Source: Novipirellula sp052161655 (lineage in GTDB: Bacteria > Planctomycetota > Planctomycetia > Pirellulales > Pirellulaceae). From it: 64,000 bases of DNA. Each line of letters starts with the position of its first letter. Within the stretch, counting starts at the first letter, position 1. A program made the translations under genes and the position numbers. Below the pieces are notes generated by a model that saw nothing but the letters and a program-made list of their open reading frames with translations, was not told the origin of the DNA and ran no database searches. Shown piece by piece: positions 55,974-64,000 of this stretch. The stretch covers positions 10,292,001 to 10,356,000 of the forward strand of contig NZ_CP197418.1 in NCBI RefSeq assembly GCF_052161655.1, given 5' to 3'.

Positions 55974-56732
55974 TCATTTCCCTTGCGTCAACGCAGCCCG
56001 CTGTTCTTTTTCGAGGATCGCCGCGAGCTCTCGCAACAAGGCAGCACCATCGCCTCGGTAGGCACTCCCATGCTGACAAGCAAGCGTCGTAGGATTGAGC
56101 GAAGCCAGACGCTCCAAGATTGTGCCGGTCTTCGTTGAGTGGGCGTAGTAATCCATTGGTTTGCGCATGGTCTCGCTGGCAGTCAGAACCTCTGATTCTG
56201 TGATGGGTATTGTGTCCGCACCAGGCTGGGTGAATAGGTCGCCACACAATAGTGTGCGGGTTGTCTGGTCAAACAGTACGCCGCAGTCCCAACCGTGCGG
56301 CACATGTGGGGTATCAATCCACTGCCACGTCTTCTGACCGGTCGAGAAAGTCTCGCCATCAGCCAAACCTCGGCCCTCTCGGTCGGCATGATCGTTAAGC
56401 GATGTCATTAGACCAATGTGGCTGGCAAACGGAACTGCGTGTGGTGCTACAGCCAGAAACTCATTCATGGCACCGGATTCGTCGCCCTCGAAATGTGAGT
56501 AACCGATGTGGCGGATGCGGTCGAGCGGAATGACCTTCGAGATTGCTTCGGACACGAACGGAAACCATCGACGCCAGCCCGTGTGAAAGATCATCGGTTC
56601 ATCGTCAACAATGAGGTACTGGCTGAGATTGAAACCACGGGGGATAGCATCGGTCCGCAGCGGAGTATTGATGCGGTAAATTCCTTCTGCAACCTCGTCG
56701 ATTGTTGTTCCGGTGTGAGCATTCGTTTGCAT
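55974..56732 (-). CDS. MBL-fold protein, flavodiiron/ODP-like
   Basis: The 252-residue protein has YRINTPLRTDAIPRGFNLSQYL, the HxExD metal motif in GYSHFEGDESGAMNEF, and LCGDLF and CQHGSAYRG metal ligands. The HxExD motif instead of HxHxDH is typical of the diiron (ODP/flavodiiron) branch of the MBL superfamily rather than RNases. No flavodoxin domain follows. It sits in one operon with the exonuclease. Oxygen or redox sensing is possible. Confidence 0.8.
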   Translation of the reverse strand: MQTNAHTGTTIDEVAEGIYRINTPLRTDAIPRGFNLSQYLIVDDEPMIFHTGWRRWFPFVSEAISKVIPLDRIRHIGYSHFEGDESGAMNEFLAVAPHAVPFASHIGLMTSLNDHADREGRGLADGETFSTGQKTWQWIDTPHVPHGWDCGVLFDQTTRTLLCGDLFTQPGADTIPITESEVLTASETMRKPMDYYAHSTKTGTILERLASLNPTTLACQHGSAYRGDGAALLRELAAILEKEQRAALTQGK

Positions 56733-57091
56733 GACGTGTTTCCGTTAAGAATGAATGGTCGTTATTTCGTATTGTCTGCCTTGTTTGTCGTAAAAACTAG
56801 ATTCGTCCTTCCTGAAATTGATGTAGCCTGTTCATTCTACCAAGTCTTCATGCCGCTCGTGTTTCGGATCCGCGATGCTAAACTGATTTAGAATAAAGCA
56901 TGCAACGTGCGTCATTTACGCCGGCCTTGCAGCTATTCTTTATATCCGAATAATGAATTACGTGCCGATTGAGAGTCTACCTGTGCGGTGCTTAGGAAAC
57001 GATTTATCGATCGGTTCCCCAGACCTAATTTAGAATTGAAGATCATGCAAAATTGGATCGAGAAGTTCAAAAGCAGGGACGTTTGCGAAAA
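56733..57091. other. Divergent intergenic region
   Basis: No gene. It should hold promoters of the MBL/exonuclease and the hydrolase operons; AT-rich blocks occur near 56765 and 56940 but no clear elements. Confidence 0.4.
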
Positions 57092-57553
57092 ATGAAAGTC
57101 CTTTTCCTGCACGGCTGGACCAGCGTAGTCGGCGGACGCAAGCCTACGTTCCTCAAAACGAACGGTTATCAAGTTCTAAATCCTGCACTGCCGGATGATG
57201 ACTTTGAGGAATCGGTTCGCATCGCCGAAGCCGAGTTCGATCAGCATCATCCTGATGTGATCGTTGGCAGCTCTCGTGGTGGTGCTGTTGCAGCCAACAT
57301 GAACAGCGGCGATACACCACTCGTTCTCATTTGTCCTGCGTGGAAAAGCTGGGGCACGGCCACGACCGTCAAGCCGAACACGATCATTCTGCACTCAAGA
57401 CGAGACGATGTGATTCCCTTTAGTGAGTCAGAGGAACTCGTCAGCAACAGCAACTTGCGGCCAGATGCATTGATCGAGATTGGCTCTGATCATCGTCTCG
57501 CTGATCCTGAACCGCTTCAAGCGATGCTGAGGGCGTGCGAGGAACTAACATGA
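57092..57553 (+). CDS. Small alpha/beta hydrolase (RBBP9/YdeN-like)
   Basis: From the ATG at 57092 the 153-residue protein reads MKVLFLHGWTSVVGGRKPTF, then VIVGSSRGGAVAANM with nucleophile serine in GSSRG, HSRRDDVIPFSESEEL with the acid, and GSDHRLADPE with the histidine. Length fits the short serine-hydrolase type. Its TGA overlaps the next ATG (ATGA), so the two hydrolases are translationally coupled. Confidence 0.85.
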   Translation: MKVLFLHGWTSVVGGRKPTFLKTNGYQVLNPALPDDDFEESVRIAEAEFDQHHPDVIVGSSRGGAVAANMNSGDTPLVLICPAWKSWGTATTVKPNTIILHSRRDDVIPFSESEELVSNSNLRPDALIEIGSDHRLADPEPLQAMLRACEELT

Positions 57554-58308
57554 CCGGCAGTATTCTTGATCATCAAGCGATCAGCGGTCGCTATTTGTTT
57601 CCGCAGAATCGAACTGTTGACGCCCCATTCATGGTCAATACCGATGGCGCTAAGTTGACGTGCTATCGGAGGATCGTTGATCCCGATGACCTCACGATAA
57701 TCCACTTCCACGGAAACGGAGAGGCGGTTGCGGACTACATTCCGTTCATGGCGGACTTGTTCGCAGACATGCGGCTGAACTCACTGTTTGTCGAGTATCG
57801 AGATTACGGCGGATCGACCGGCAAAGCGAAGCTTGTTGCGATGTTGGGTGATGGCGAAGCAGCAATGATTTCTGCTGGTGTTTCGCCAGAAAAAGCCATC
57901 GTCTTTGGTCGATCCATCGGATCGCTTTATGCCATCGAGTTAGCTCATCGTCAGCCTAAGATTGCTGGCTTGGTCATCGAGAGTGGCATCGCCGACCCAT
58001 CAGAACGGTTCCTGAGTTACGCAGACTTGGAGTCGGTAGGATTCGACGAGGCCGACGTACGCACCGAAGTCAAACGATACTTCAACCACAAGAACAAGCT
58101 GGCAGGATATACCAACCCGTTGTTGACACTACACACCGAGAAAGACGGCTTGATCGACATCTCCCACGCCGAACGCAATCACAAGTGGGCTGGGTCACGC
58201 CAGAAGCGGCTTGTGCGATTCCCAAACGGCAACCACAACACGATTTTCAATGCGAATGAAAGGGAATACCTCGATGCGGTTGGAAGTTTCGTGCGGAGTG
58301 TCCAGTGA
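57550..58308 (+). CDS. Alpha/beta hydrolase (ABHD13/ BEM46-like)
   Basis: The 252-residue protein has IIHFHGNGEAVADYIPFMAD (oxyanion region), YRDYGGSTGKA, IVFGRSIGSLYAIELA with nucleophile Ser in GRSIGS, LHTEKDGLIDISHAE and FPNGNHNTIF with catalytic aspartate and histidine. No signal peptide, so cytoplasmic. It is coupled to the small hydrolase upstream; both may serve one substrate pathway. Confidence 0.85.
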   Translation: MTGSILDHQAISGRYLFPQNRTVDAPFMVNTDGAKLTCYRRIVDPDDLTIIHFHGNGEAVADYIPFMADLFADMRLNSLFVEYRDYGGSTGKAKLVAMLGDGEAAMISAGVSPEKAIVFGRSIGSLYAIELAHRQPKIAGLVIESGIADPSERFLSYADLESVGFDEADVRTEVKRYFNHKNKLAGYTNPLLTLHTEKDGLIDISHAERNHKWAGSRQKRLVRFPNGNHNTIFNANEREYLDAVGSFVRSVQ

Positions 58309-58611
58309 TGGCTGCACCCATGAATAATTAATGAACGGACAGACGGACGAACGAATCAAAAATGCAAATTAATTGCTGGAAGAAGTCTTGCAACACGTTT
58401 GGTCGTAGCCCCCCGCCAACTCGTGTGTGCATTGATTGTATGGACGAGGGGATAAATTGGACGAGGGGCGGTGTTGCAATTCCAATGGTCACTTTTATCA
58501 GCGCCCTGATGTCTGACGAATGAAGCCTGACAATTGGGGGACGCCGAGCGTCAATGTTATTTTGTCGTCGGATTGCGAAGCACTGTCTTGTTTGACCGAA
58601 AGGAAACCTGA
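58309..58611. other. Intergenic region with GACAGAC/GACAATT repeats
   Basis: No gene; contains short repeats (ACGGACAGACGGACGAACGA near 58333) of a type that recurs near 59560 and 62940. Confidence 0.4.
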
Positions 58612-59559
58612 ATGTTAAACGATTTCAACGAACGGCTTGCGATTGCCAAAGCGAACCTCCGACAGAGAGACAAGCTTGTAGCGATGTTAAGTTCCGCCCG
58701 CCGTTTGCTGACAAAAGCAAAACACGAGCAGACGAGTCTGAGGCAGATCGTTGAGAAAGAGCATTCGGATCTCGCTGCGTTGGAAGGACTAAGTCTCACT
58801 GGATTGCTTCATGCCATGCTTGGCAGCAAGGAGCAGAGACTTGATAAAGAGCGACAAGAGTTTGTCGCCGCGAAACTGAAATTTGATCAAGCTACCGCCG
58901 GCGTTGATTATCTCCGTGAGGAAGTGCAGCGATTGACGGACGAGTCATCGCGATTGGAAAACGCTGGCACGCAGTACGAACGTGTGCTTGTCGAAAAAGA
59001 GCAATATCTTTCGGATAACGACAGCGACGTTGCAAGAAAGCTTGTTGAACTAACGCAGCGGATCGCGGATTTAGCGGCAGACCAAAAGGAACTTGATGAG
59101 GCCGTTGAGGCGGGGCAGTTCGCACTTCAATCGGTTGAAGAAATCCAAGACACACTTGTTTCCGCCGCCAACTGGGGCGTGCTGGATATGTTCGGCGGCG
59201 GCATGCTGACGACGATGGCAAAACACTCAAAGATCGACGCCGCCAAGGATCAAGCCAGAATCGCGCAAAGGAGGTTACTGCGATTTGAAGAAGAACTTGC
59301 GGATGCTGACGAGCGACTTCAGGTATCGCTGCAGATCGATGGATTCTCGAAGTTTGCAGATTACTTCTTCGATGGACTGATTTCCGATTGGATTGTCCAA
59401 TCAAAAATCAGCAATGCAAAAGCGGAATGCTCCAGCATCATCTCTCGCGTGAAAGCTGCGATGCGAGATTGTCAGAATCGTCGGGATTCGGTTGGGTCTG
59501 AGATTAAGACGCTGACCGAAAGCAAAAGAAAATTAATCGAAACGGGGACAGCCGAATGA
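58612..59559 (+). CDS. Coiled-coil hypothetical protein
   Basis: The 315-residue protein is almost wholly helical with long heptad-like stretches (LREEVQRLTDESSRLENAGT, LVELTQRIADLAADQKELDE, RRLLRFEEELADADERLQVS). A short glycine-rich insertion (LDMFGGGMLTTMAKHS) interrupts the coil near residue 200. No signal or membrane segment. It has no recognised family; a structural role is likely. Confidence 0.7.
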   Translation: MLNDFNERLAIAKANLRQRDKLVAMLSSARRLLTKAKHEQTSLRQIVEKEHSDLAALEGLSLTGLLHAMLGSKEQRLDKERQEFVAAKLKFDQATAGVDYLREEVQRLTDESSRLENAGTQYERVLVEKEQYLSDNDSDVARKLVELTQRIADLAADQKELDEAVEAGQFALQSVEEIQDTLVSAANWGVLDMFGGGMLTTMAKHSKIDAAKDQARIAQRRLLRFEEELADADERLQVSLQIDGFSKFADYFFDGLISDWIVQSKISNAKAECSSIISRVKAAMRDCQNRRDSVGSEIKTLTESKRKLIETGTAE

Positions 59560-59692
59560 ATTCAGTCTGACAATTCGTCTGTCCAACATTCGGCTGTCAA
59601 AACGTTTTCAGTGCGGTTTCGAGCTTCCTTCATCCTTTGATTCGACTGTCAATTCTTTACAAGTGTTTCACACGGTGATGTTGAGTTCATGG

Positions 59693-60205
59693 CTATCCAA
59701 AAGCTCCAAACGGCGGCGAATATTTCACCGAGCCTGTTGTGCCCCTCAAGACACCCGACTCAAGCTCCATCGCCATCCATGCTTCGCTACCGCCGAATGG
59801 TGAGTCCAGTGGCCGAGCCAATTCGGAAGAGAAACCGAATCGGGGATAGAACTTGGGATGACCGAGCACAACGACGATCTCGTAACCATCTTCTCGGCAT
59901 GATTGCAGCCCTGCTTCCACCAGTTTGCTTCCGATGCCTTGCCGTTGATGACTAGGCAGCACGGCCATCGGTGCCAGAGATACCGCATCAATGGCTCGAT
60001 CTTTGGTCAGGATCGAGACTTGGCTGAACAAAATGTGTCCAACCATTTTTCCGTCGAGTTCAGCAATTAGTGAGACCACGACAAATCCACCTTTACGCAA
60101 AGCTTCAACCAAATTCGCCTCTGCATCGTTTCCGAATGCTGCGTGATTGACGTTCCAAATCAATTGACGATCATCGGTGCTTTCGGGGCGAATTGTGACG
60201 TTCAT
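59693..60205 (-). CDS. GNAT-family N-acetyltransferase (YhbS-like)
   Basis: The ATG at 60205 has GAGGAAAGA upstream, better than the ATG at 60250 that overlaps the preceding stop. The 170-residue protein has MNVTIRPESTDDRQLIWNVN, VGHILFSQVSI, LAPMAVLPSHQRQGIGSKLV (acetyl-CoA loop Q/RxxGxG/A) and VVLGHPKFYPRFGFSSE, which identify a GNAT of the YhbS group. Substrate unknown. It is translated after the DUF6933 gene. Confidence 0.9.
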   Translation of the reverse strand: MNVTIRPESTDDRQLIWNVNHAAFGNDAEANLVEALRKGGFVVVSLIAELDGKMVGHILFSQVSILTKDRAIDAVSLAPMAVLPSHQRQGIGSKLVEAGLQSCREDGYEIVVVLGHPKFYPRFGFSSELARPLDSPFGGSEAWMAMELESGVLRGTTGSVKYSPPFGAFG

Positions 60206-60242
60206 TCTTTCCTCTTCGTTCTGGCGTCTCGCAGCTTCCACG

Positions 60243-60758
60243 TCACTCATCAGTCTTTCGATTTAACAGGTTCACAAAGACTTCCTTGGGGTGGCCATAC
60301 TTGCGATCATCAAGGCCGACCAATGCTGACAACGGCGTTACGTTCAGCTTATAGCCAATATCGCTCGCTGCCATGCCATCATCGAGCATCAGCTTTGCCG
60401 CAAAGATATGATCACTCATCGATCCAATCACAGAGCGATTCAACGCTTTGGCAAAGCTGACCGCTCCACTCGAGGGAGCGATGTATTTTCGGTAAAGCAG
60501 CTGCTGTCCGTCATCGGCTGTGAAGTCTCGAATCGTGTCCAGGGCTCGGGCGATAAAAGTGCTGTCGTTCGTGATCCCTTTTCCAAACATGACGCACGAG
60601 TAGAAAGACTTTGTATTGCACAGAATGACGTACTGGGTTCGATTTACCGTGAACAAGTGCCCCGACCAATCCGCGTACTCGTTGTCATCGAGCGGCATCT
60701 CCGAAAGTTTGCCTGCTTTGATTTTCGTAGCAAGTTTATGAGAGAGACGAATGATCAT
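60243..60758 (-). CDS. DUF6933-like protein
   Basis: The 171-residue protein begins MIIRLSHKLATKIKAGKLSE and contains DNEYADWSGHLFTVNRTQYV and LCNTKSFYSCVMFGKGI, the pattern I associate with DUF6933, a family of small proteins with unknown function. Its end overlaps the possible early start of the acetyltransferase gene, so both form an operon. Confidence 0.7.
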   Translation of the reverse strand: MIIRLSHKLATKIKAGKLSEMPLDDNEYADWSGHLFTVNRTQYVILCNTKSFYSCVMFGKGITNDSTFIARALDTIRDFTADDGQQLLYRKYIAPSSGAVSFAKALNRSVIGSMSDHIFAAKLMLDDGMAASDIGYKLNVTPLSALVGLDDRKYGHPKEVFVNLLNRKTDE

Positions 60759-61141
60759 GAATTACCCACACTGACACAGAAGTTTGTCGGGTCGCCACGT
60801 TCCTATAAGAATACGTAGTCGACACCGGTGTCGCCGAAGTCAATTAAACTGGAACGCTGCACGAGTCAAGTTGAACAAACAATTGGACCGTCCACCGTTT
60901 ACGTCGTGAGTCGCTCCAATCCTGCTGCGTGTTCCGACACCAGTCTATCCGGTGACCATTGTTTTGATCAGACCCGTATTTCACTGTAATTGCGACAGCA
61001 TTCCGAGCCATGGAAAATGCGACGAAGCAAACTTCGATCATCGTAAATCCCGTGTTTCGCACACGTTAGAAGCTTTGCGACGAGACAGTTTGGGCGGGCG
61101 GTACCCACTGTCCTCTTCCTCGCAGCCGAACAACGGACAAG
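60759..61141. other. Intergenic stretch
   Basis: No supported gene; frames here are unlike real proteins. GTCGACACCGGTGTCG near 60822 is a palindrome of possible regulatory use. Confidence 0.4.
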
Positions 61142-62749
61142 CTAGGGCTGGGCGTGGTACAGATACATTGCACCGTACGTCCAATTGCTCTTTGGCATAC
61201 CAGGATAGTTTTGGCGATCCATCATTAGTGCGATGTACGGCACTGGGTAACCGTCGGGAAGGGGGATGATGTTGGGCCAGATTCGCGTTCCTGTATTCTC
61301 GTTCCACGGCGGCAGATGCATGTTCAACTCACCGACCGGTTCCAGCTCGGGATAGCTGCGGATATAGACTTTGCGATCGGCGCTACCGAAGAAGACATAG
61401 CGTGAGTCGCCGACCTTTTGAATCAAAGTCCCCGTACTGTCCATCTCAACGGGACCGGCCAAGCGTTCATATCCGCGATCCCAATAATCGGATTCCCACA
61501 TTCCCGCTCGATACTTACCCGCTTTCTCGGACAGCAACAAATGCCATTTCCCCGCCTCCGAATCGTAGACACCGTGGGGGTCTTCGTGCTGTCCTGCCAG
61601 GCCGATCGGCTTGGCGTGCATGATTGAAAAACCACGCCGCGGATCACGATCACTCCAGACCGCGAGAATCGCCTTTTCTTCTTGTTTCGATTTCGTCCCC
61701 AGTGCGCTGAAGCCGGTTGTCCAGCCTCGCCACTGTTTCGATGACTCGTCGTAGAACAGGTGTGAGGCGAGTTCATTCCGCCAAAGTCCGTCATCCATAT
61801 CAAAGACGATAATGCCCTCGAAGCGAATGTCGAAAACCGATGGGTCCATCGAAAACACCCCTTGCATCGGTGGTGGCAAGGCACGTCCGCGAACCGTCAT
61901 CGTCAACCACACGCGGCCTTGATCTAACAGTGGCTCACCGAACTGGTTAGTGATCGCACGAATGTCGGCTTGTCCACAACCGGGCGTCAAGGCGGACAGG
62001 ACTTCGTCAATTTCAGCGGATGAGTTTGCTTCGAGGTCACTCGACAAGCGAAACTCGTAACGCGAGATCACGTCTTTGCGGCGAAGTTCGAGATGTTCAT
62101 TAACATCGGGATACCCGACCAGATGCGACTTTCCTTCGGAATCGAGGTACAGGTTCACTCCGACCGCCAACATCTGGACACGTAGCCGCATCGGCCCCGT
62201 TGTCCTGACGTCGTCAGGCCAAGCATATTCTTGACGACTGACTTCCTGTCCGTCCTTGACCACAACCCATTCGATCGCTTGGTACTTGTCGTCCTTGGCA
62301 ACAATGCACGCGGAAAGGAAGTTCTTTTGCTCGGTGTCACAAAAGCTTAACCCTATTCGCCCGCTCCCATCGAATTGGTGCAGGCTGAGTTCGTAAGTTG
62401 CGAAGGGATTAAATCCGCCGACCCACCGCTCGGACGATGCGTTGTGTTCGTCAGTCGAGATTCTCAGTCGCCCTGCTTCGATCGTGCCTCGGGTGTCGCC
62501 TGTCGGATCTCCCAGCTCGGGATGCATCAAGTCCAGTCCAACAATCTTATCGGGCTGTAGCGATGACAGTGGAATCTGCTGCGACCGATCAAAGATCATT
62601 CTCCTCGTTGCCTGACGGCGAAACACCAGCGACTGAGGGGTGACTTCAGGCGACTGAGCCAATCCGTCGATGCTGAGGACGCACTGCAAGACCGCCGCGA
62701 TCAGCACCACAGGAGTTCGACATGGAGGGCAGGATCGGTGATATTTCAT
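61142..62749 (-). CDS. Secreted beta-propeller glycosidase-like protein
   Basis: The 535-residue protein has a signal peptide (PVVLIAAVLQCVLSIDGLAQ), an N-terminal beta-sandwich-like domain (YELSLHQFDGSGRIGLSFCD) and a C-terminal half with propeller-type motifs seen in glycoside hydrolases of the GH43/117-like fold: VFDMDDGLWRNELASHLFYD, KAILAVWSDRDPRRGFS, EDPHGVYDSEAGKWHLLLSE, WESDYWDRGYERLAGPVEM. Polysaccharide (possibly sulfated algal glycan) degradation fits the marine planctomycete setting. No sulfatase is seen nearby. Confidence 0.75.
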   Translation of the reverse strand: MKYHRSCPPCRTPVVLIAAVLQCVLSIDGLAQSPEVTPQSLVFRRQATRRMIFDRSQQIPLSSLQPDKIVGLDLMHPELGDPTGDTRGTIEAGRLRISTDEHNASSERWVGGFNPFATYELSLHQFDGSGRIGLSFCDTEQKNFLSACIVAKDDKYQAIEWVVVKDGQEVSRQEYAWPDDVRTTGPMRLRVQMLAVGVNLYLDSEGKSHLVGYPDVNEHLELRRKDVISRYEFRLSSDLEANSSAEIDEVLSALTPGCGQADIRAITNQFGEPLLDQGRVWLTMTVRGRALPPPMQGVFSMDPSVFDIRFEGIIVFDMDDGLWRNELASHLFYDESSKQWRGWTTGFSALGTKSKQEEKAILAVWSDRDPRRGFSIMHAKPIGLAGQHEDPHGVYDSEAGKWHLLLSEKAGKYRAGMWESDYWDRGYERLAGPVEMDSTGTLIQKVGDSRYVFFGSADRKVYIRSYPELEPVGELNMHLPPWNENTGTRIWPNIIPLPDGYPVPYIALMMDRQNYPGMPKSNWTYGAMYLYHAQP

Positions 62750-63045
62750 TCAACAATTCTCATTTTCTACGGTGGGCTGGTGTATCCCTGCGATGTTAAT
62801 CACAAAGTGTACAGGGCGACGGCATGATATCGGTCGTCATGGTAAATAAGGAGTCGCCGTTAATAAACTGCATTGCTTTCGGGTGTGACGATCGCCCGTC
62901 TTTTTCGTCTCACGTTTTCTCTTTCTGACGAGCAAATAAATTCAGTCAGCCCCTTCGTCTGTCCCCATATTCGGCTGTCAAACGCGATCCGGTCAGTGAC
63001 CTGCGACGTGCAGTCACCCAGTCGCAACGCGACGATAGGTTTTAG

Positions 63046-63065
63046 CCCCGGACGTCAGTCCGGGG
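63046..63065 (+). repeat. Hairpin repeat 1
   Basis: CCCCGGAC / GTCCGGGG with a GTCA loop. Confidence 0.7.
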
Positions 63066-63238
63066 AAAGACGCAGACATCCGGCTGCAAAGTCGCGAAGC
63101 GACGGCAGGAGGACCACGACGATTCGCCTTACCCCAGAGAAACGATTGAAGCTCATTTTGATGGGCGACATCGTTTTGTCTCGTTCGGTGAAATCGCCTG
63201 TCGTCGCGTTGCGACTGCCCCGACCGTTTTTTGCCAGA

Positions 63239-63258
63239 CCACGGACTCACGTCCGTGG
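63239..63258 (+). repeat. Hairpin repeat 2
   Basis: CCACGGAC / GTCCGTGG with a TCAC loop; same stem design as hairpin 1. Confidence 0.7.
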
Positions 63259-63467
63259 CTATTGCATGTCGTCACTTCGTGACTCGCAGTCACCCAGGGA
63301 ATTTAGGGTGGGTCAAGTTCGCGAGGTGACTGGTGGGGCGTCGCAAATCGACAAACTCCCCCCAATAACTGATTTTGATTCAAACCTTTAATCGCGAACG
63401 CCGACCCACCAGACACATGGTTTTGTTTAACCCACCTTACATCAACTTGTAAATCGCACATCCCTTG

Positions 63468-64000
63468 TCACTTGCCAACTTCCGCCATATTGACAGCTCG
63501 AATCTTGAGGTCTTTGAAAAATTCATTCTCTTTGAATTTACCGGCGCGAGTGTCTTTGCCGTTGGTCCACAGCGATGTAGTGCTGCCGTCGGCATGGCGG
63601 ATGCGAAGGTTGTCGAGATAGATCGTGAACGTGCCCGCTGTGCCGCCGCTGAAGATGACTCCGTGTTTACCCAGCGGACCAGGTGCGGTGCTGGCGAGAC
63701 CCACGACGCGGTGCTCCCAGATACTTTTGCCGTCGGCGATGCCGGGGCCGGTGCTCTGATCGCGACCGAATTGATCCACGCCCATGCCGGGTTTGAACAG
63801 GGGACCGAAGGGTTTCGAATTGTTGCCTTCGAGCGTTGAGAAATACGGACGCCGCTTCGGCGCGTTCGCGGAAAAGGCGATATCGTATTCGATCCAATCG
63901 GTAGCGTATTGGGTGCCGTTCCAGTTCGCTAACGAGATCGCCATTCGATCTCTCGGCTTCGCTTTGTCGGTGATAGTCACAGTGACGGCCAGCACTTCGC
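63468..64000 (-). CDS. Secreted-type protein, 5' end beyond window
   Basis: The frame runs in from the right edge and ends at a stop at 63468. The visible 177 residues (VTVTITDKAKPRDRMAISLA, ..., GIADGKSIWEHRVVGLASTA, GTAGTFTIYLDNLRIRHADG, TSLWTNGKDTR) resemble beta-sandwich carbohydrate-binding or LamG-like domains in planctomycete secreted proteins, for example next to sulfatases or glycosidases. The catalytic part, if any, is outside the window. Confidence 0.6.
   Translation of the reverse strand, partial: EVLAVTVTITDKAKPRDRMAISLANWNGTQYATDWIEYDIAFSANAPKRRPYFSTLEGNNSKPFGPLFKPGMGVDQFGRDQSTGPGIADGKSIWEHRVVGLASTAPGPLGKHGVIFSGGTAGTFTIYLDNLRIRHADGSTTSLWTNGKDTRAGKFKENEFFKDLKIRAVNMAEVGK

Larger units (their letters stand above)
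62750..63467. other. Gene-free repeat region
   Basis: No supported gene. Two strong hairpins (63046-63065 and 63239-63258), a TTCGGCTGTC repeat near 62970 shared with 59590, and a GTCGCAACGCGACG-type repeat. This resembles the intergenic repeat islands of pirellula genomes. Confidence 0.5.

Overview
The window looks like chromosome of a planctomycete, most likely of the Rhodopirellula/Pirellula group. Evidence: two copies of the planctomycete-specific pairing of DUF1587/1592/1588/1585 c-type cytochrome proteins with Tat-exported DUF1552 proteins, membrane proteins starting with 'RFSLRxL' or 'PYxPP' motifs, GYF_2-domain membrane proteins, an ECF sigma factor joined to a Ser/Thr kinase, and a moderate GC content. 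No rRNA, complete tRNA or CRISPR array was seen.

Region 1 (about 1-18.6 kb) is accessory DNA: an ArdC-type antirestriction protein, many small proteins of plasmid/phage type, a P-loop ATPase, a serine recombinase, three clear GYF_2 membrane proteins, and an ECF sigma factor translationally coupled to a membrane Ser/Thr kinase. It is marked by a directional 17-bp sequence, TARCGGACACCRRCTAC, found 18 times between 0.7 and 16.5 kb, always in the direction of the adjacent gene. In most copies it contains the stop codon of the upstream gene. I found no published element that matches it in memory; it is the best candidate here for an undescribed system (gene-unit boundary, shared promoter, or recombination site). 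One gene in this region has been split by a local inversion that carried a copy of the motif.

Region 2 (about 19-30.8 kb) is a run of small, unrelated, minus-strand genes separated by about 100-bp imperfect palindromes. They look like integron attC sites, with stop codons inside the site in at least two cases. No integron integrase is in the window, so this is best read as a cluster of attC sites lacking an integrase. Cassettes include YfeS-like, macro-domain and ATP-grasp-like (frameshifted) proteins and several 2-3 TM proteins.

Region 3 (30.8-39.5 kb) holds the two DUF1592/DUF1552 gene pairs. A REP-associated tyrosine transposase (RAYT) flanked by about 75-bp REP palindromes has landed inside this cluster, and one REP supplies the probable start codon of a cytochrome gene.

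Region 4 (40-50 kb) holds a TetR-controlled alpha/beta hydrolase with two identical operators, a DUF1348 gene overlapping a truncated SRPBCC gene, a PhzF-like protein, a SigZ-like sigma factor with an ArsI/CadI-like lyase, and an ankyrin-repeat lipoprotein. Long gene-poor stretches contain species-type repeats.

Region 5 (50-58.3 kb) looks like an RNA-repair island: a translationally coupled minus-strand operon of PNK-like kinase, Thg1-like 3'-5' polymerase, RNA ligase and HD-phosphohydrolase/kinase, preceded by a leader with an intrinsic terminator only 26 bp before the first gene. Nearby are an AAA+ ATPase, a DEDDh exonuclease, an MBL-fold protein and two coupled alpha/beta hydrolases. The window ends with a coiled-coil protein, an acetyltransferase/DUF6933 pair, a secreted beta-propeller glycosidase-like protein and a partial secreted protein.
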